Assembly: GCA_039925865.1 (NCBI GenBank)
Contig: JBDSYA010000154.1
Coordinates: 1 to 10,263 of the forward strand
Reading direction: 5' to 3'
DNA length: 10,263 nt
Source of the DNA: JBDSYA01 sp039925865
Lineage (GTDB): Bacteria > Bacteroidota > Ignavibacteria > Tepidaquicellales > Tepidaquicellaceae
The notes under the pieces were generated by a model that did not search any database, was not told the DNA's origin, and worked only from the letters and a program-made list of their open reading frames with translations. Shown here one piece after another: positions 7,757 to 10,263 of this stretch (position 1 is its first letter; each line of letters opens with the position of its first letter). A program made the position numbers and the translations under genes.

Positions 7757-8389
7757 TTAACTTTCGGTTTTATTCTGAAGATCCTTTTTCATAAGTGTGC
7801 TGATAATTTGTGCGTCCTTATCATTTTCAAACTTATCAAGTTCGGCCACAACTTTCGTTCTGCGTTCTTCAGAATGATTCTGTGAGAGTTTATGCTTACC
7901 TTCAAGTTTTGTAATATTTATTTTGAAAGCAACGATCCCGTTTAGAAGTCCGTCAAAATAACTTTGTTTCAGATCTTCAACTTTATACAAGCTGTCATTA
8001 CTTTCAAAATATTTTACAAGGTCTTTTATAATTTTAATTTTCTGTTCCCTGTCATCAATGATTTCAATTTCACCGTGAACATGCACTGAGAGGTAATTCC
8101 ATGTTGGTACAGACTGATTAGTTTCATACCATGAAGAAGAAATATAATGATGAGGACCTGGAAAAATTACCAAAACTTCTTTATCGGGATCTTTCCACTG
8201 TGAGTTTGCTTTTGCAATATGACACAATAAGTGTCCCCGGAAATTTTCGTTTTTTTCCAGGAGAACCGGGATGTGTGATGCGTTTAGTTTACCATTATTT
8301 GTAGTAACTAGAATTGCAAAATTATTTTTTTCGATGAAGTTATAGATTTCATCTGTGCTATCGATCCGTGTATGTTTTGGAATGTACAT
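7757..8389 (-). CDS. PaiB-like FMN-binding split-barrel protein
   Basis: This 210-residue protein matches the family named after Bacillus PaiB ('FMN-binding negative transcriptional regulator'). It begins MYIPKHTRID, which is typical. Family motifs follow: FAILVTT (24-30), ASHIPVLL (37-44), GHLLCHIAKANSQW (52-65), IFPGPHHYISSSWY (75-88), VPTWNYLSVHVHGE (94-107) and KLSQNHSEERR (167-177). The fold is a pyridoxamine-phosphate-oxidase-like flavin barrel. PaiB was linked to repression of sporulation and protease genes in Bacillus, but no DNA-binding motif is evident here, and many homologues are probably simple flavin- or heme-binding proteins. The gene starts 10 bp after the methyltransferase stop and ends 16 bp before the next glycosyltransferase, so it is co-transcribed with glycan genes, an unexpected setting. 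The length is normal (about 200-210) and no key motif is missing. Confidence 0.9.
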   Translation of the reverse strand: MYIPKHTRIDSTDEIYNFIEKNNFAILVTTNNGKLNASHIPVLLEKNENFRGHLLCHIAKANSQWKDPDKEVLVIFPGPHHYISSSWYETNQSVPTWNYLSVHVHGEIEIIDDREQKIKIIKDLVKYFESNDSLYKVEDLKQSYFDGLLNGIVAFKINITKLEGKHKLSQNHSEERRTKVVAELDKFENDKDAQIISTLMKKDLQNKTES

Positions 8390-8399
8390 TATTACAATT

Positions 8400-9206
8400 T
8401 TATTCTTTTACTGCTACCAGCAAAACTCCCGTTCCTTCTTTATTATCTGTATTTACATCAAGCCACATGAAGATCAATACAAACCATAATATAAATAAAT
8501 AATAAATGGGGAGGAACAGTATAAATATTTTTGAAGCACCCACCATTAGGATCGGATATTTAATTCCGAATCTCCATGAGATCGTTCCAAACTTTCCGTA
8601 TGCATATGAAAAACTCTCAACTTCTAATCCTGCACGATTGATTTTCTTTGTAATATCTTCTTTTGAGTATCCGATCCTTGCGTGCTCTTCAATAAAACTT
8701 TCATCATCATCAGAATGAGCATCACTTCCGCCGAGATTTGACGGGGTATTTACCAGAAGCTTTCCGCCTTTTTTCAGCGCGTTCGCAAAATTTTTAAAAA
8801 CAAGTTCATCTTCAACGATATGCTCCATCACATCTACGCATAAAATAAAATCAAATTCATCACTGTGTTTTATTTTGGTCAGGTCGGCAATTTCAAAAGT
8901 TACATTGTTAAAGCCTGTCCTTGAAAAAAATCTTTTACAATCCTCCACCTGCTCCTCTTTGACATCGACTGCAAGGATCTTCGATCCGGGAAATCTTTTT
9001 GCCATGAAATAAGTGTATTGACCAAATCCCATTCCTGCATCAAAAATATCCATTTTTGTATTTGCCGGAAAAAGCTCCCGCAATTTTTTTCTTACATGCC
9101 AGGAACGCAGGAACATCAGGTCCAGCAGCAGGTAAAAAAGCTTTCTTAGAAAAGAATTATTCGCTACAGCGTTGCCAAAAACTTTTTTTATTGGATCATA
9201 CTTCAT
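8400..9206 (-). CDS. class I SAM-dependent methyltransferase with C-terminal hydrophobic segment
   Basis: This 268-residue protein should use S-adenosylmethionine. Motif I is DAGMGFGQY (56-64), the acidic end of strand beta2 is AVDV (79-82), DLT is at 108-110, and DVMEHI (125-130) precedes GGKLLVNTPS (147-156). EEHARIGYSKEDI (173-185) and AGLEVESFS follow, a layout like UbiE/UbiG or Methyltransf_11 enzymes. Residues about 217-249 (YPILMVG to LIFMWLD) are strongly hydrophobic, and an N-terminal stretch (24-33) is also apolar, so the enzyme is probably membrane-bound and may act on a lipid or lipid-linked glycan. The ATG at 9206 is certain: the frame stays open upstream through the repeat spacer but holds no ATG, GTG, TTG or CTG. 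A heptamer array touches the first base before the ATG, and there is no Shine-Dalgarno. The substrate is unknown. Confidence 0.88.
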   Translation of the reverse strand: MKYDPIKKVFGNAVANNSFLRKLFYLLLDLMFLRSWHVRKKLRELFPANTKMDIFDAGMGFGQYTYFMAKRFPGSKILAVDVKEEQVEDCKRFFSRTGFNNVTFEIADLTKIKHSDEFDFILCVDVMEHIVEDELVFKNFANALKKGGKLLVNTPSNLGGSDAHSDDDESFIEEHARIGYSKEDITKKINRAGLEVESFSYAYGKFGTISWRFGIKYPILMVGASKIFILFLPIYYLFILWFVLIFMWLDVNTDNKEGTGVLLVAVKE

Positions 9207-9293
9207 GTTGGTTGTTGGTTGTTGGTTGTTGGTTGTTGGTTGTTGGTTGTTAGTTGTTGGTTGTTGGTTGTTCGTTTTGTTGATAGTTGATAG
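9207..9293. repeat. heptamer tandem repeat array, left arm
   Basis: A partial unit GTTG (9207-9210) is followed by nine 7-bp units from 9211 to 9273. Seven are GTTGTTG, one is GTTGTTA (9246-9252) and one is GTTGTTC (9267-9273). After a short break, two further related units GTTGATA (9279-9285 and 9286-9292) keep the 7-base period. The array begins at the base next to the methyltransferase ATG. The minus-strand (transcript) sense is CAACAAC-rich and free of G, so little structure forms within this arm alone. Confidence 0.95.
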
Positions 9294-9335
9294 ATTGCAC
9301 GAATAACTAATAACTAATAACGAACAACGAACAAC
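9260..9335 (-). other. long inverted repeat between the two heptamer arrays
   Basis: Bases 9260-9276 pair with 9319-9335 at 16 of 17 positions. This includes a perfect 10-bp core, GTTGTTCGTT (9267-9276) against AACGAACAAC (9319-9328). The loop is 42 bases. In the transcript this would form a stem-loop directly after the glycosyltransferase stop codon and about 50 bases before the methyltransferase start. There is no T-tract, so it is not a standard intrinsic terminator. mRNA stabilisation, processing or pausing are possible; a purely repeat-derived structure without function is equally possible. Confidence 0.6.
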
Positions 9336-9336
9336 T
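9302..9336. repeat. heptamer tandem repeat array, right arm (inverted relative to the left)
   Basis: Five 7-bp units occupy this stretch: AATAACT twice, AATAACG, AACAACG and AACAACT. They are the reverse complement of the left-arm unit family (GTTRTTN). The array ends one base before the stop codon of the upstream glycosyltransferase (TAA at 9340-9338). The two arms together leave only a short core between 9293 and 9302. Confidence 0.93.
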
Positions 9337-9337
9337 A

Positions 9338-10263
9338 TTACTTAATTAACGATTCAATCGACGAAACAAACTCTTCCCAGTTATACTTTTTTTTCTCTGA
9401 TGCTGCATTCGCAGAAAATTTTTCTTCAAGCTCTTCTTCATAAAATCTTATTAACGCATCAGCGACAGCTTTTGAAGACTGTGGAGAAATAATAAAGCCG
9501 GTCTCATTATTTTTTACTGCATCAGATAAACCGCCTACATCCGTAGCTATTACGGGTTTGTCATAATAATATGCGATCTGAATGATACCGCTTTGTGTGG
9601 CATTAACATAAGGAAGTACAACGGCATCACAGGCTGAAAAAAAATATTTCACGTTTTCATCAGATACAAAATCAGAAACAACTTTTACAGAATCTACAAG
9701 TTTCATTTCATTAATTTGCTGACGATATTTTTTTTCATCTTCATAAAACTCACCGACTACAAGCAATTTTAATTTAACTTTTTTTAAAATTTCCGGCATA
9801 GCTTCAATAAGATAGTTCAGTCCTTTATATTTCCGGATGTATCCGAAAAATAAAATTACCTTTTCATTCCGGACATCAATATTATATTTCTTATTAATGA
9901 AATCTTTTGCTTCAGTCTTCGTTACCTTTGAACCAAAATTATTATATACAGGATGCGGTATAAGTTTATAGGGTTTTCCTGTATTGAACTTTTTCAGATC
10001 TTCTTCAACAGTCCTTGACATAACTACAAAAAAATCAACCTGGCTAAATGCAAGCCTTGTTGAAAAATCATCTCCAAACCTCGTTTCATGAGGGATCACA
10101 TTGTCGCAGATAAAGAGAACTTTTGTATTCGAAAATAATTTTGCAACAAAAGAAATAATAGTAAAACACGGGCCAAAGAAAGGAAGCCAGTATTTAAAAA
10201 TTATAAGATCAGGTTTTTCTTTTCCAATTTTTAAACCGGTAGTTATCCAGTTAAAAGGATTGA
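9338..10263 (-). CDS. GT4-family glycosyltransferase (N-terminus cut by the window edge)
   Basis: 307 C-terminal residues are visible. A GTG at 10099-10097 could be read as a start, but the frame stays open to the window edge and the extra 54 residues are clearly part of the family: PDLIIFKYWLPFFGPC, then TKVLFICDNVIPHE, where the codon in question is the Val of DNVIPHE. About 60-90 N-terminal residues are probably missing. The C-terminal donor domain has VILFFGYIRKYKGLNYLIEAMP, KLLVVGEFY, FFSACDAVVLPYVNATQSGIIQIAYYY, KPVIATDVGGLSDAV and NETGFII. The usual EGFGxxxxE signature is replaced by TQSGIIQIAYYY, a variant seen in a GT4 subgroup. It should be a retaining enzyme using a nucleotide sugar at the cytoplasmic membrane face. 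It is the first visible gene of the glycan operon; acceptor and sugar are unknown. Confidence 0.9.
   Translation of the reverse strand, partial: NPFNWITTGLKIGKEKPDLIIFKYWLPFFGPCFTIISFVAKLFSNTKVLFICDNVIPHETRFGDDFSTRLAFSQVDFFVVMSRTVEEDLKKFNTGKPYKLIPHPVYNNFGSKVTKTEAKDFINKKYNIDVRNEKVILFFGYIRKYKGLNYLIEAMPEILKKVKLKLLVVGEFYEDEKKYRQQINEMKLVDSVKVVSDFVSDENVKYFFSACDAVVLPYVNATQSGIIQIAYYYDKPVIATDVGGLSDAVKNNETGFIISPQSSKAVADALIRFYEEELEEKFSANAASEKKKYNWEEFVSSIESLIK

Noticed and set aside
9056..9253. Plus-strand reading frame ending in a VVGCWL-type repeat peptide
   Set aside because: It is an artefact of the GTTGTTG array read through the antisense of the methyltransferase; it has no family motifs.
9207..9336. 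Repeat array as a CRISPR
   Set aside because: The units are 7 bp with no spacers of constant length and no cas genes nearby; it is a simple tandem repeat.
10097..10099. GTG as the start of the 9338-10263 glycosyltransferase
   Set aside because: The frame is open to the window edge and the 54 upstream residues contain clear GT4 motifs, so the gene is cut by the window, not started here.

Overview
The window looks like chromosomal DNA from an AT-rich, free-living Gram-negative bacterium of the FCB supergroup, most likely an Ignavibacteriota (Bacteroidota/Chlorobi side) relative. The best clue is the secreted protein at 2734-3651. Its C-terminus is a type IX secretion (Por) sorting domain with the NSPNPFNPVTNIKF signature that is very common in Ignavibacteria-like genomes. 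Six of the seven visible starts lack a recognisable Shine-Dalgarno sequence, which also fits this group. The assignment is inferred from motifs, not from a database search. All genes lie on the minus strand, so transcription runs from high to low coordinates, and no gap exceeds 300 bases.

In transcription order: (1) 10263-9338, a GT4-type glycosyltransferase whose N-terminus is cut by the window edge. (2) 9337-9207, a 131-bp spacer built almost entirely of 7-bp repeats in two opposed arrays. (3) 9206-8400, a SAM-dependent methyltransferase with a C-terminal hydrophobic segment. (4) 8389-7757, a PaiB-like FMN-binding split-barrel protein. (5) 7740-6436, a second GT4-like glycosyltransferase with a TTG start. 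(6) 6374-3789, a large YfhO-family membrane protein of GT-C type. Genes 3-5 are 10-16 bp apart and gene 6 follows after 61 bp, so this looks like one operon for making or modifying a surface glycan or glycolipid.

After a 137-bp gap with candidate regulatory sites comes a separately controlled gene for a secreted DNRLRE-domain protein (3651-2734), the only gene here with a perfect Shine-Dalgarno. A hairpin with a T-rich tail (2693-2655) follows it and sits directly in front of the asparagine synthase gene (2650-683). A LemA-family lipoprotein-like gene (602 to beyond position 1) comes last, its 3' end cut by the window edge.

The glycosyltransferases, methyltransferase, YfhO protein and possibly the amidotransferase plausibly cooperate in envelope polysaccharide or lipid-linked glycan synthesis; the exact product cannot be read from the sequence. 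I found no mobile element, CRISPR array, tRNA or rRNA, and no convincing new multi-gene system. The most unusual structure is the opposed heptamer array at 9207-9336. The hairpin directly before asnB comes second.
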